Assembly (NCBI GenBank): GCA_903892355.1
Contig: CAITIE010000084.1
Location: forward strand, 1-64,000
Length of the DNA stretch: 64,000 bases
DNA from: an uncultured Pirellula sp.
GTDB taxonomy: Bacteria > Planctomycetota > Planctomycetia > Pirellulales > Pirellulaceae
Direction: 5' to 3'
The notes under the pieces were generated by a model. The model saw only the letters and a list, made by a program, of their open reading frames with translations, did no database searches and had not been told where the DNA came from. Below, one piece after another: positions 17,901 through 26,417 of the stretch. Within the stretch, counting starts at the first letter, position 1. Every line of letters starts with the position of its first letter. The position numbers and the translations under genes were made by a program.

Positions 17901-20621
17901 CCGATTCGGAATAATAATTCGGTGGCAAGATCCGAATACAATTCTCAGGTGGGGACTGTATCGGGGACTGGTGATCCCGATTCAGGAATCACGATCGTCG
18001 GGGTAACAAGCGATCTGCAGGCGTGGGCGGATGGGGCCGCCAACCTGGGCTGGTTGATTCAAGGTTGGGACAGTCGTACGGATGGTTGGGCTTTCTTGTC
18101 CTCGGATGCAACCGATCAGTCGCTTCGTCCCACGCTTGAGATCGAGTGGGTTCCCAATGGGACCATGATCAGCACGTTCTCGCAAGGAGCAAACGGTTAT
18201 ACGGGAGTCAGAGATACGTATATTCGGCAGGCATTTCCCACGTCGGACTACAGCACTACGCCATCGACACTTTGGGTGGATGCATCGGATCCAGGTAGCA
18301 ATAATGAGCAGCAATTACTGATTGCATTCAGCGACATCCATGGTGCCACAGGCAGCAAGATACCGTTTGGATCGACAGTACATGCGGCGTCATTGACCTT
18401 GGCGAGTGTCGCAGGGGATGCACCGGGAAATGGAGGGCGTTTTCATGCGATCAAGCAGACGTGGCCCAATCCCAATACCTGGAATCAATGGAGTTCCGGA
18501 ATTCAGGCAAATGATTTGGAGGCGTATGGGTTTTCGAGTGCCCAAGCTGGGTCGTCTGATTTGAAAGTATTTGTGCAAGGCGGACGGAACAACTTTGATG
18601 TCACGGATGACATTCAAAATTGGACTTGGGAAAAAACTGCCAACTTAGGCTGGGTGGTTTTGCCGTGGGTTGGAGGTGTGAACGGCATGGGAATCGCCTC
18701 GTCGGAGTCGACCAACTTAAGTGATCGCCCACAGTTGCAGGTGTATTACACAGCACCTGGTGTTGTCATTCAGCCTGCGTCAACATTGGTGACTACGGAG
18801 TCGGGTGGCACAACCACGATTTCTTTTTCGCTCAAAACCCGCCCGACTTCGGATGTTGTCCTTCCCTTGGTTTGTTCGGATTTGTCGGAAGCTACATTGT
18901 CGGTAACACAACTTGTGTTCACCCCGACCACTTGGGACATCCCGCAGGCGGTGGTTCTGCGGGGCGTTGATGATTGGGTTCGAGATGGAGATATTATCTA
19001 CTCGTTGATGACTTTGCCAATCGTGAGCGATGACGTCTATTATCGAAATACGAATCCAGTGGATATCACGCTTGTCAATTTGGATGACGGTATCATCAAC
19101 TCGAATCCAGTTCTCACCGTTTCATCGGGTTCTGTTTCGGCGAACGAGGGAGAGTCGGTGTCGAACTCGGGGACTTGGTCAGATGTGGATATTGGAAACC
19201 AGGTTACCTTGAGTGCTTCGGTCGGTTCGGTTGTGAAAAATGCCGATGGTACCTGGAGTTGGAGCTTGCTTGGAGCGGATGATGTTGGCGCGACGACAGT
19301 CACCATTTCTGCGGCAGATGGCTTGGGAGGTCTAGCTACGAAAAGCTTTACCTACAGTTTTATCAACCAACCCCCCGTCTTGACCGTTGCAACGCCAATC
19401 GTCTCCGGCAATGTCTTGACCAGCCTGGTTAATGCGGGAACGTGGAGCGACGTCGTCAGCGACACGGTGGTGCTCTCGTCATCGCTTGGAAGCGTCGTGA
19501 AGAACATCGATGGTACGTGGTCGTGGACAATGGTTGCCACAGAGGCATTTTCCAATCAACTGGTCACCATTTCCGCAAGCGATGAGGATGGGGGGGTGTC
19601 CAGCGTCGGTTTCCTGATGAACTCGCTGGTGTCTGTGGTCAATTCGAAAGTTTACTATCGAGGTTCCTCGTTTGCGTCTAATGGTATTAACGACGCGCTA
19701 GATCCGAGTAAGTCGCTTGCCAAGTCCGGTACAACGTCCCGTGTTTTGAGCTTCGCCAATGTGATCAATAACTCGCGAGGAATCAATGGATTGGTTTTTG
19801 ACGTCGCTGGATTGGCGTCGAACCATTTGAGCGCGGGCGATTTTCAGTTTCGAGTAAGTCCGTTAGGGGCATTTAACGAATCGCAAAATCCCCCTAGTAG
19901 TTGGGAATTGGGACCTAGTCCTAGTTCGATCATCGTGGATGTTGGTACGGCGGTAAGCCCTGCAAGGATCCGACTTGAATGGGCCGATAATGAGATCGCC
20001 AATCGTTGGTTGCAGTTGAAAGTGAAGGCGAATGCAGCTACTGGGCTGGTCGTACCGGTAGTGTACTACATCGGGCATCTTTTCGGCGAAACAACAGGTG
20101 CGCTCAGCGGGGGAGCTTACTTGGTTCAGGTTTCCGATGTGACGCAAATCCGGTCGGCGGTGGGTTCGGTAGCGCCCGTGGGGAGTGTTTTGGATATCAA
20201 CAAAAACGGACTTGTCCAAGTCTCAGATATTACCGCCATGCGATCATCGGTAGGGTTGCTGGCGTTAAGGAACATTACCATCCCAGCCGGTGGTACCAAC
20301 GAAGAGGGTGAGGCGACGGAGGAGATTGCTGAAGTTCTTGGGCCAACAGGTCCATTTTCAACCAGTCCTACGCATTCGGTGAGGGATTGCTCGGCGCATG
20401 ATTTTGATAACGTGTTCAGCTCCTTCACATTCTTGGACTCCTTGGAAGCAACTGTCGCGGTTGGCTTGAGTCTGCAATCGGATAGCATGAAACCGATTGA
20501 GCGGCAGATCGAATCAACAAACCAAGATCTCTTAATGTCGTATGATTTTGATTGGATTTCCGTTGAGGAGCGTATCGCGAAGCGAAAGAGGATGCGGGTG
20601 TCTTCTTTCGGTGGGAGGTAG
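14964..20621 (+). CDS. Giant secreted metallophosphoesterase with three DNRLRE-like domains and dockerin-type C-terminus
   Basis: ATG 14964 (GGAG at 14954-14957) gives 1885 aa. The basic leader carries LESRSLMA at about residues 30-37. Residues ~39-342 form a calcineurin-like phosphoesterase: LPDTQFY, LGDIVQNGE, LIGNHDY, LQTHSY and VMNGHFHGE supply the metal ligands. Three DNRLRE-like beta domains (about 365-549, 871-1064, 1076-1265) share openings such as DTQLRQAAPTTSYG and endings such as DGWAF..DRPSL; in other proteins such domains sit beside cell-wall or carbohydrate-acting modules. A Calx-beta-like stretch leads into the same ~400-residue C-terminal module as in its neighbours. The tail ends KRKRMRVSSFGGR. 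Likely an extracellular phosphatase or phosphodiesterase on a long stalk; substrate unknown. Confidence 0.85.
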   Translation: MSGRGMLRYWIGRSIQRRRQKMRQIFGFERLESRSLMAVDPFTIAVLPDTQFYSEGYPDTFNAQTQWVLDHRISKIIVFVSQLGDIVQNGESGATRNLTEWQRADAAMDKLDGSLATSPDGLIPYTALIGNHDYVTISDKTSGNSRYNEFFGPSRYQGRSWYLEGSSGVGGHAVLFSAGGYQFLSVTMQFEALDSDIAWVQSIMDLYPAVPTILQTHSYLNPYSKSRQDSIQGNRSGTPNSGNTGEQVFQKLVYPNPQIFLVMNGHFHGEFQQTSKNIANQDVFEMVVDFQSRANGGDGWMRWMEFHPDSNRIDVKTYSPTRNEYETDADSQFSWSFDFASRFGAPWPTGYRESIYQTGRAIDGVVYGGTVDTQLRQAAPTTSYGTNASDLLVDAKDSGGSNESQVLIQFTNLFGTTAGRIPLGSQIQDAELTLDSNNPGAGGKMHRMLASWSNASTWNTMVNGTQANDIEARAGFESQVGSIALTPVVPVDERLQVNVSRDVEAWSLGAANNGWAILPWPGGTDGWAFAPSEASNIDDRPSLTVRWFPPSPGNVRPSVTVDTGVVSYTEDAAPVVLFPNATVVDSDSQTMGGGMLRVLMNEGGSSSDSISIIPDVQGARPVAVLGNDVYVDGQKIGVWGGGGGRSHFTVSLLPNATRDQVQVVLRRVGYKNLSQSPDTRTRVASAMVFDGEGGMSVSAQRGIVVNPVDDPPSVALNQTQFEYSVGGPASSLALRGTLIDVDSSSLVGGKLSISIVENAQSGDRILVRSIGTGVGQVSVVGNEVRYENTSVGTYARTDDTSVLISWNAAATSDIASAVMRAVGFVTTSTRIEPPLRKVRFEAMSASGETVGPEFLSVKQSLVRRWSFQQGVDNGIRYYTSASDTQLSQASPATTNGALQSLFIDYDGGSSNSVGLLRFDSLFGTADGQIPLGARIVSATLNLWTSNGGDGAGFYRMLSDWNPATATWNSIPTTLNSSNRPIRNNNSVARSEYNSQVGTVSGTGDPDSGITIVGVTSDLQAWADGAANLGWLIQGWDSRTDGWAFLSSDATDQSLRPTLEIEWVPNGTMISTFSQGANGYTGVRDTYIRQAFPTSDYSTTPSTLWVDASDPGSNNEQQLLIAFSDIHGATGSKIPFGSTVHAASLTLASVAGDAPGNGGRFHAIKQTWPNPNTWNQWSSGIQANDLEAYGFSSAQAGSSDLKVFVQGGRNNFDVTDDIQNWTWEKTANLGWVVLPWVGGVNGMGIASSESTNLSDRPQLQVYYTAPGVVIQPASTLVTTESGGTTTISFSLKTRPTSDVVLPLVCSDLSEATLSVTQLVFTPTTWDIPQAVVLRGVDDWVRDGDIIYSLMTLPIVSDDVYYRNTNPVDITLVNLDDGIINSNPVLTVSSGSVSANEGESVSNSGTWSDVDIGNQVTLSASVGSVVKNADGTWSWSLLGADDVGATTVTISAADGLGGLATKSFTYSFINQPPVLTVATPIVSGNVLTSLVNAGTWSDVVSDTVVLSSSLGSVVKNIDGTWSWTMVATEAFSNQLVTISASDEDGGVSSVGFLMNSLVSVVNSKVYYRGSSFASNGINDALDPSKSLAKSGTTSRVLSFANVINNSRGINGLVFDVAGLASNHLSAGDFQFRVSPLGAFNESQNPPSSWELGPSPSSIIVDVGTAVSPARIRLEWADNEIANRWLQLKVKANAATGLVVPVVYYIGHLFGETTGALSGGAYLVQVSDVTQIRSAVGSVAPVGSVLDINKNGLVQVSDITAMRSSVGLLALRNITIPAGGTNEEGEATEEIAEVLGPTGPFSTSPTHSVRDCSAHDFDNVFSSFTFLDSLEATVAVGLSLQSDSMKPIERQIESTNQDLLMSYDFDWISVEERIAKRKRMRVSSFGGR
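19103..20316 (+). repeat. Shared C-terminal module, copy 2
   Basis: It encodes two GTWSD repeats, NSKVYYRGSSF, INNSRGINGLVFDVAGL, LEWADNEIANRWLQ, LDINKNGLVQVSDITAMRS and RNITIPAGG with an EEGEATEE tail, in the same order as the blocks at 12514-13720 and 22315-23523. By eye the closest match is to copy 1. Confidence 0.85.
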
Positions 20622-20849
20622 CGGGATGCGGTCGAGGTCGACCTGCGGGTAGGAATGCAATATTTTTGTCGAAGGTACTTGCGAACCCGTTCTCCATTCC
20701 AGTATCCTCTGACAGCAAAGTTGGTGCAGTCATGGATTGACCTCACCGCTTGTGGATCGCGCCCCTGAGATACTTTTCTAACACCAATACCAATCTCAAA
20801 TCGACCCGGCATCGATCACGAACTGATCGAGGTCGGCGGGGGCAATCGG

Positions 20850-23837
20850 ATGATCCATTGTCGCGTGCGTCGTTCGCGTTTTCGTCGATCCTGTTTTCGC
20901 CGTTTGGTACTTGAGCAGCTAACGGAACGCAGGCTGTTGGCGGCGGACGCGTTTCTGTGGTCGGATCCATCGAGTTCATGTTGTGATGGTTGGAAAAGCT
21001 CGAACAGTACCGAAGTTGTGTTGGCTGCGAACTCAGGGAGTGAATCCCATGGTCATGCGGAACATCATGATGACTACTTGCGGTATGACTCATTCGGGAA
21101 TGCCTATTACCTCGATCCTTTGCCACCCGACGTGATGTCAGAGCCTGGCCATTCAGATGGCGGCGGGTCGATGCCATTCGGGTCTGGTAGCAATAACGGT
21201 GGAATCAGTCCGTTCGCTCTCAATGTGCCGGTTTACCATTCCAATCCCTCTGCTGCCAAGAAAATCTACTTGGATTTCGATGGGCAGTCAGTCACAGGGA
21301 CGACGTGGAACAACCAGAACTACACGGGCAGTTACAACACGGGAAACACGATCAACGCACCGGCGTTTAGTACCGATTCCGATTTTCAAAATTACAGCGC
21401 GGCGGAGTTGTCGGCAATCCGCAACGTATGGGCGCGGGTTGCCGAAGATTTTAGTCCGTTCCAAGTGGACGTTACGACCGAGAATCCGGGAGAGAATCTT
21501 TTTAGACAAGGTGGCCAGGCGATTCGAGTGCTCGTCAGTACGGATATCGACGGTACGACAGGCCAGCGTTGGTTTCCGAACGCTGGAGGGGTTGCTTACC
21601 TCGGGAGTTGGGACTGGACCAACGGAAGCCCCGTATGGGTTTTTTACAATCGGCTAAGCAACAATGAGAAGAATATTGCAGAAGCGTCGAGTCATGAAGT
21701 CGGGCATGCATTTGGTTTGAGCCACGATGGTCGAAACTCGCCGAGTGAGGTTTACTATCAAGGACATGGGACAGGGCAAACCGGTTGGGCACCGATCATG
21801 GGTGTTGGCTACAACAAGAGTTTGGTTCAATGGAGCAAGGGGGAGTATACGTCTGCCAATCAAACCGAGGATGACGTTTCGATTATCGCGGGACGAGTGG
21901 GTTTTTTGGCGGACGATCACGCGGATGTGCAAGCCGCCGCAACGGCCTTGGCAGTTGACTCGTCGGGGGCGATGTCCGGATCAGGTGTTATCGCGACGCG
22001 TACCGATAAGGATTGGTTCCGGTTCGCCACGCAGGCAGGAAGCGTTTCCTTGAATGTTGCACCGTTTGAGCTTTCCGATGGCAAAGCGAATCTGGATATT
22101 CAAGTTCGATTGCTGAACGCATCGGGAACAGTTGTTTCCACCATCAATGAGACGAATCGGTTGGATACGGTTTGGAGTGGAACATTGGCCAAGGGGATTT
22201 ATTCGATCGAGATCGATGGCGTTGGCAAAGCGGCGATCAGCGGAGATAACGGGTATTCCGACTATGGTTCGCTTGGCTCATTTACCGTCGGTGGGAGCGT
22301 GATCAAGAATCGCGATCCTGTTTTGAATTTGGATCAGTCGTCGGTCCAAGGGTTCGAAGGTACCACGTTGGTCAACACGGGGACTTGGTCTGATCCGGAC
22401 GACGACTCCGTGGTTATCTCTGCATCGATAGGTGCAGTGACGCGGCGTAACGATGGGACCTGGGAATGGAATTTGGCGGTTGGTAACGATACGCCAGAGA
22501 CGGTGGTCGATTTGACCATCACGGATGAACTTGGGGCTGCAAAAACGGTTTCGTTCACCTACCTTGTTAGCAACCGTGCGCCGGTTTTGACGGTAGCCAA
22601 TACTGCCGTTTCTGGTCCCGTGTTGGGAACGCTCACTAATTCCGGAACATGGAGTGACGTCCCTGCCGATACCGTGACACTGACAGCATCGTTGGGGACC
22701 ATCATCAAGAACAACGATGGGACTTGGAGTTGGAGTTATGTGCCTGAAAGTGCGATGAGTAACCAATCGGTGACTATTTCCGCGAGGGATTCTAACCGCG
22801 GTTCGTCCGCGCTCACTTTTGCTCTCGATGCTTTGGTTGCGGTGGTTAATACCAAGGTCTACTACCGCGATTCGGCATTCGCGAACACGAGTGTAGACAA
22901 TGCGTTGGATCCATCGAAAGTGGTACTGCAGTCGGGAGGCTCTTCAAAGACGTTGACCTATGCGAATTTAATCAACACGATCAATGGCATCAATGGAATG
23001 GTTCTCGACGTAGCAGGCTTGGCGTCCACTAATTTAACGTCTGCAGATTTCTCGTTTCGAATTAGTCCTTCTGGGATTTTTGACGAGGCCAGTAATCCAC
23101 CGAGTGTTTGGAGCGCAGCACCTGTACCGTCAACCATTGTTGTGACCGCGGGAACCTCGACAACACCAGCCCGGGTTCGATTGGAATGGCCCAATAATTC
23201 GATCATGAACTGTTGGTTGCAGGTTAAGGTATTTGCGAATTCGCGAACGGGATTGGTGGCGAATAGGTCCTTCTATGTGGGACACCTTCTCGGTGAAACG
23301 ACAGGTACGCTTAACGGAGGTGCGTATCTTCTACAGGTAGCTGATGTGACGCGCATACGCACTGAAGTTGGTAATACTGCTGCGGTATCGAGCGCACTGG
23401 ATCTCAACAAGAATGGATTGGTTCAGGTCTCCGACATTACCTCGATGAGGGCTTATATCGGATTATTAAGTCTGAGAAACATCACGATTCCACCTGCTGG
23501 TTCGTCCGAGGAAGGTGAAGGAGGCTCCGATCTGTCAGGCCGATACGTATTGCCCATCATTGAAATGAAAAGGAATGTGGAAGGTAACGCATTGTCCCGA
23601 GAGGTAGGTTTTCTGCTTCCGCATCCAACAGCGATTGCGGTGCGATTGGCTTCATGGGATTTCACCGTATCCCCCATCAATGAGGCTGCACGAACCGATT
23701 TGTCGAACGGAGGCGGTTTAGCGATTGAGGAGGATTCTCGTTGGCGGTCATCGGTCGACCTTGATGAGGTATGCGTGGACCAGGTTTTTGAGGGAGATAT
23801 GTGGCGAGGGAGAGCCCTCCGGAGAAGAAATCGTTAA
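20850..23837 (+). CDS. Secreted metzincin-type zinc protease with cadherin-like and dockerin-type C-terminus
   Basis: The 995-aa protein starts with an Arg-rich leader and EQLTERRLLA at residues 22-31, a variant of the LExRxLMA motif. Residues ~130-365 are a protease domain: KKIYLDFDGQ, then the zinc site HEVGHAFGLSH at 282-292 and a candidate Met-turn APIMGVGY near 314, together the metzincin pattern. A prepeptidase C-terminal-like domain follows (DKDWFRFATQAG, LLNASGTVV). The last ~400 residues hold the same module as the two genes before it: two GTWSD repeats, NTKVYYRDSAF, LDVAGLAS, LDLNKNGLVQVSDITSMRA and RNITIPPAG. It ends ALRRRNR. It probably cleaves proteins outside the cell or processes neighbouring surface proteins; the latter is inference. 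Confidence 0.85.
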   Translation: MIHCRVRRSRFRRSCFRRLVLEQLTERRLLAADAFLWSDPSSSCCDGWKSSNSTEVVLAANSGSESHGHAEHHDDYLRYDSFGNAYYLDPLPPDVMSEPGHSDGGGSMPFGSGSNNGGISPFALNVPVYHSNPSAAKKIYLDFDGQSVTGTTWNNQNYTGSYNTGNTINAPAFSTDSDFQNYSAAELSAIRNVWARVAEDFSPFQVDVTTENPGENLFRQGGQAIRVLVSTDIDGTTGQRWFPNAGGVAYLGSWDWTNGSPVWVFYNRLSNNEKNIAEASSHEVGHAFGLSHDGRNSPSEVYYQGHGTGQTGWAPIMGVGYNKSLVQWSKGEYTSANQTEDDVSIIAGRVGFLADDHADVQAAATALAVDSSGAMSGSGVIATRTDKDWFRFATQAGSVSLNVAPFELSDGKANLDIQVRLLNASGTVVSTINETNRLDTVWSGTLAKGIYSIEIDGVGKAAISGDNGYSDYGSLGSFTVGGSVIKNRDPVLNLDQSSVQGFEGTTLVNTGTWSDPDDDSVVISASIGAVTRRNDGTWEWNLAVGNDTPETVVDLTITDELGAAKTVSFTYLVSNRAPVLTVANTAVSGPVLGTLTNSGTWSDVPADTVTLTASLGTIIKNNDGTWSWSYVPESAMSNQSVTISARDSNRGSSALTFALDALVAVVNTKVYYRDSAFANTSVDNALDPSKVVLQSGGSSKTLTYANLINTINGINGMVLDVAGLASTNLTSADFSFRISPSGIFDEASNPPSVWSAAPVPSTIVVTAGTSTTPARVRLEWPNNSIMNCWLQVKVFANSRTGLVANRSFYVGHLLGETTGTLNGGAYLLQVADVTRIRTEVGNTAAVSSALDLNKNGLVQVSDITSMRAYIGLLSLRNITIPPAGSSEEGEGGSDLSGRYVLPIIEMKRNVEGNALSREVGFLLPHPTAIAVRLASWDFTVSPINEAARTDLSNGGGLAIEEDSRWRSSVDLDEVCVDQVFEGDMWRGRALRRRNR
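22315..23523 (+). repeat. Shared C-terminal module, copy 3
   Basis: Same order as in the two upstream giant genes. Conserved landmarks are TLVNTGTWSD, NTKVYYRDSAF, GINGMVLDVAGLAS, LEWPNNSIMNCWLQ, GHLLGETTGTL and LNKNGLVQVSDITSMR. It is slightly more diverged than copies 1 and 2. Confidence 0.85.
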
Positions 23838-24059
23838 GGAAAAGCCAGTTTCGGCTTAAGAATTATCGCAAGATCTGGCATCGCCTGTCCCTTTTTGGGA
23901 ACCTAATTGGTGGTTGAAGCATCCATGATGGATCCATGCTGCGGTCCGGGCCCGCAGGATCTGTATTTTCGTTACATTCGCGAGGCCAGACACCTTACTA
24001 AGAAGGGCTGCCTCTACGGGTAGGATGGATTCTGGGGCGAGCCATCTACAATTGAAGTT

Positions 24060-26384
24060 ATGCGAAGAAAACTAACACTCGAATCGCTCGAGACCCGAGC
24101 CTTGATGGCTGGATTGCCCTACGGGGCTGCGCCGGAGGATACGGGCGAGTTCATGCTGGGGCGTATCGCAGTGACCCCCGTCTTTATTGAGAGCAACGGG
24201 CAGATCGACCCGAGCACCGAGAATTGGACCGCCGATCAAAAGGCCAGCGTTCTCACAAAAATCGAATCGGGATTGGACTGGTGGCGGCAACTGCTGGCAA
24301 AGAAAACCAGTCAGCACTCGCTCGATTTCGTGATCGATCGGACCTACGTCGACGCGCCGTTCCAATCGGGGTACGAACCGATTTCGCGACGGTCGGACGA
24401 CTACAGCCTCTGGGTTTCCGAGTTTTTAGTGGGGAGCGGTTTTTCCCAGAACGCGTTGCTCGAAGATAACGTGAGGGCCTTCAATAACAGCCAGCGACTC
24501 AAGCTCCAAACCGATTGGTCGTTTTCAATCTTTGTGGTGAACTCGCAAAATGACGCCGATGGGGCCTTTGCTGCCAACGGATCTTTCAGCCGGGCTTTTT
24601 CATTTGCCGGTGGTCTGTTCGAAGTCGTCCCTTCCACCCGCCCCGTGTCGACCTTTACCCATGAAACGGGCCACATGTTCTGGGCTCGGGATGAGTACAA
24701 CGGTGGGGCGAACTACTACCAGCGTCGTGGGTATTACAACACGCAGAACACCAATGCCATCGACGCCAATCCCAACTCTGGATTTGTGCAAGTCGACAGC
24801 ATTATGTCGGACTCCGAATCGCTACAACGGGCATTCACCAACATCACGACTGCCGATGCGACACTTGCACATATCGGATGGCAAGACTCCGATGGCGATG
24901 GAATTTTCGATGTGTTGGATGTGCCGCTGGAGTTACGTGGACAAGGGCGTTTGGACATTTCCAAAGGGGAGTACTCCTTCCAAGGAACCGCACGAGCCAA
25001 GGCGCTTCCGAACTTGAATAGTTCAGGAAACCAGAACGACATCACGCTCAATAAGGTTGGAAGAATTGAGTACCGAATCAACGGCGGTTCATGGATCACG
25101 ATTCTTTCTCCGGATGCTTATGAAGTTAGCTTGAACCTAAAGATTCCGGTCCCATCGGGAACAGCAGGTACGATCGAAATCCGAGCGGTCGAATCCAAGC
25201 TCGGGATTTTCAGCAATCTCTTTTCCGGGACTCTGTCGGGCGCATTTGGTTCGACCGAGTCGGGTGGGATTTCCGGGTTTGTTTGGAACGATTTGAACAA
25301 AGATGGAGTGTGGCAAACGATCGAGGTGGGGGTTGCAGGAACGACCGTGCGATTGCTGGATTCCAATGGTCAGCCTGCGCGGACGACCACGACCATCCGA
25401 CCAGACGATTTGCCCCAAGGGTTGATCACTGGTTCGACCAACGGTGTTACGTTCACAAGCGTTGGGCAAGAGGCAGACGGGCGAATTTCTGTTTTGCCGG
25501 ATAGCAGCGCGATTTTAGGGAGTCGAGTTTTTCAACCGTACACATGGTCTGCGTCGGGGTATGTCCCATATTTTCGCGGCCAAGATACCCAGCTCAAATT
25601 GGTTTTTGCACGAGGCACCAATTCCGTATCGGCGCATGTCATCGGTGCACAGAGCGATTCAATCGCTCGAATTGATGGCTACAATGCCAGTGGAAAGTTA
25701 GTGGTTCGGTCGGAGTCGGAACCGCTCGCCAAAGGGGCGTCAGTCTACTTGAAGATCGATTCGCCGTTGGAATTGATCACCAGCATTATTGTTTATGGCC
25801 ACCAAGACACAATGATCGGAATTGATCAACTAAGTTATGGTCTTCCTGGTGAGTTGATTACAGACGCGTCTGGGGCATTCCAATTTCCTGGGGTGCCTGC
25901 TGGAAGTTACTCGGTTCAAATCGTTCCACCCGATAGCGGGTACCAAATGGTACAACCGTCGAATGGAACAAAAAGCGTAAATGTGAGTTCGCTTGGCGGA
26001 AGCGTGCGAGCTGATTTTTCTCTGGAAAAACAAGTGTCCCCATGGCAAAACCAGGTGAAGCGCGAAGATGTCGACAATGACCAAGTCGTATCTGCGCTCG
26101 ATGTTTTGGTTTTGATCAACGAAATCAATCGAAATGGGGCGAGGGAATTGGGGAGTACTGAGAGTCCTCCGCCTCCTTATTGGGATGTGAATGGCAATCG
26201 ATTTATCGAAGCGCTCGATGTTTTGGTGGTGATCAATTACATCAATTCGAATCTATCTGGCGGAGGTGAGGGTGGTGGCGAAGGCGAGTCTCTCCGTTCG
26301 GATCCGTGGGTGGACATCGATCGTGCCTTTTCCGACTTCGTATTCGGGGATAGCCTGGGTAACCGGCGACGACGGAGTCTGTGA
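24060..26384 (+). CDS. Secreted zinc-protease-like protein with SdrD B-like domain and dockerin type I
   Basis: This 774-aa protein has LETRALMA at residues 10-17. Residues ~30-280 look like a metalloprotease: FTHETGHMFWARDEY holds an HExxH at 201-205 followed by Asp-Glu, as in HExxHxxxxxDE families. A calcium-loop segment DSDGDGIFDVLD follows. Near residue 400, GFVWNDLNKDGVW begins an SdrD B-like domain that resumes only at SGAFQFPGVPAGSYSV after ~150 inserted residues. Two dockerin type I repeats (DVDNDQVVSALDVLVLINEIN and DVNGNRFIEALDVLVVINYIN) occupy about 667-730. The end is a Gly-Glu linker and NRRRRSL. Unlike its upstream neighbours it lacks the GTWSD module and has intact dockerin repeats. 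Peptidase activity is inferred from HExxH only. Confidence 0.8.
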   Translation: MRRKLTLESLETRALMAGLPYGAAPEDTGEFMLGRIAVTPVFIESNGQIDPSTENWTADQKASVLTKIESGLDWWRQLLAKKTSQHSLDFVIDRTYVDAPFQSGYEPISRRSDDYSLWVSEFLVGSGFSQNALLEDNVRAFNNSQRLKLQTDWSFSIFVVNSQNDADGAFAANGSFSRAFSFAGGLFEVVPSTRPVSTFTHETGHMFWARDEYNGGANYYQRRGYYNTQNTNAIDANPNSGFVQVDSIMSDSESLQRAFTNITTADATLAHIGWQDSDGDGIFDVLDVPLELRGQGRLDISKGEYSFQGTARAKALPNLNSSGNQNDITLNKVGRIEYRINGGSWITILSPDAYEVSLNLKIPVPSGTAGTIEIRAVESKLGIFSNLFSGTLSGAFGSTESGGISGFVWNDLNKDGVWQTIEVGVAGTTVRLLDSNGQPARTTTTIRPDDLPQGLITGSTNGVTFTSVGQEADGRISVLPDSSAILGSRVFQPYTWSASGYVPYFRGQDTQLKLVFARGTNSVSAHVIGAQSDSIARIDGYNASGKLVVRSESEPLAKGASVYLKIDSPLELITSIIVYGHQDTMIGIDQLSYGLPGELITDASGAFQFPGVPAGSYSVQIVPPDSGYQMVQPSNGTKSVNVSSLGGSVRADFSLEKQVSPWQNQVKREDVDNDQVVSALDVLVLINEINRNGARELGSTESPPPPYWDVNGNRFIEALDVLVVINYINSNLSGGGEGGGEGESLRSDPWVDIDRAFSDFVFGDSLGNRRRRSL

Positions 26385-26417
26385 GGCGAATCGAATTCGT
26401 TTAGGAACGGTGTCCGC

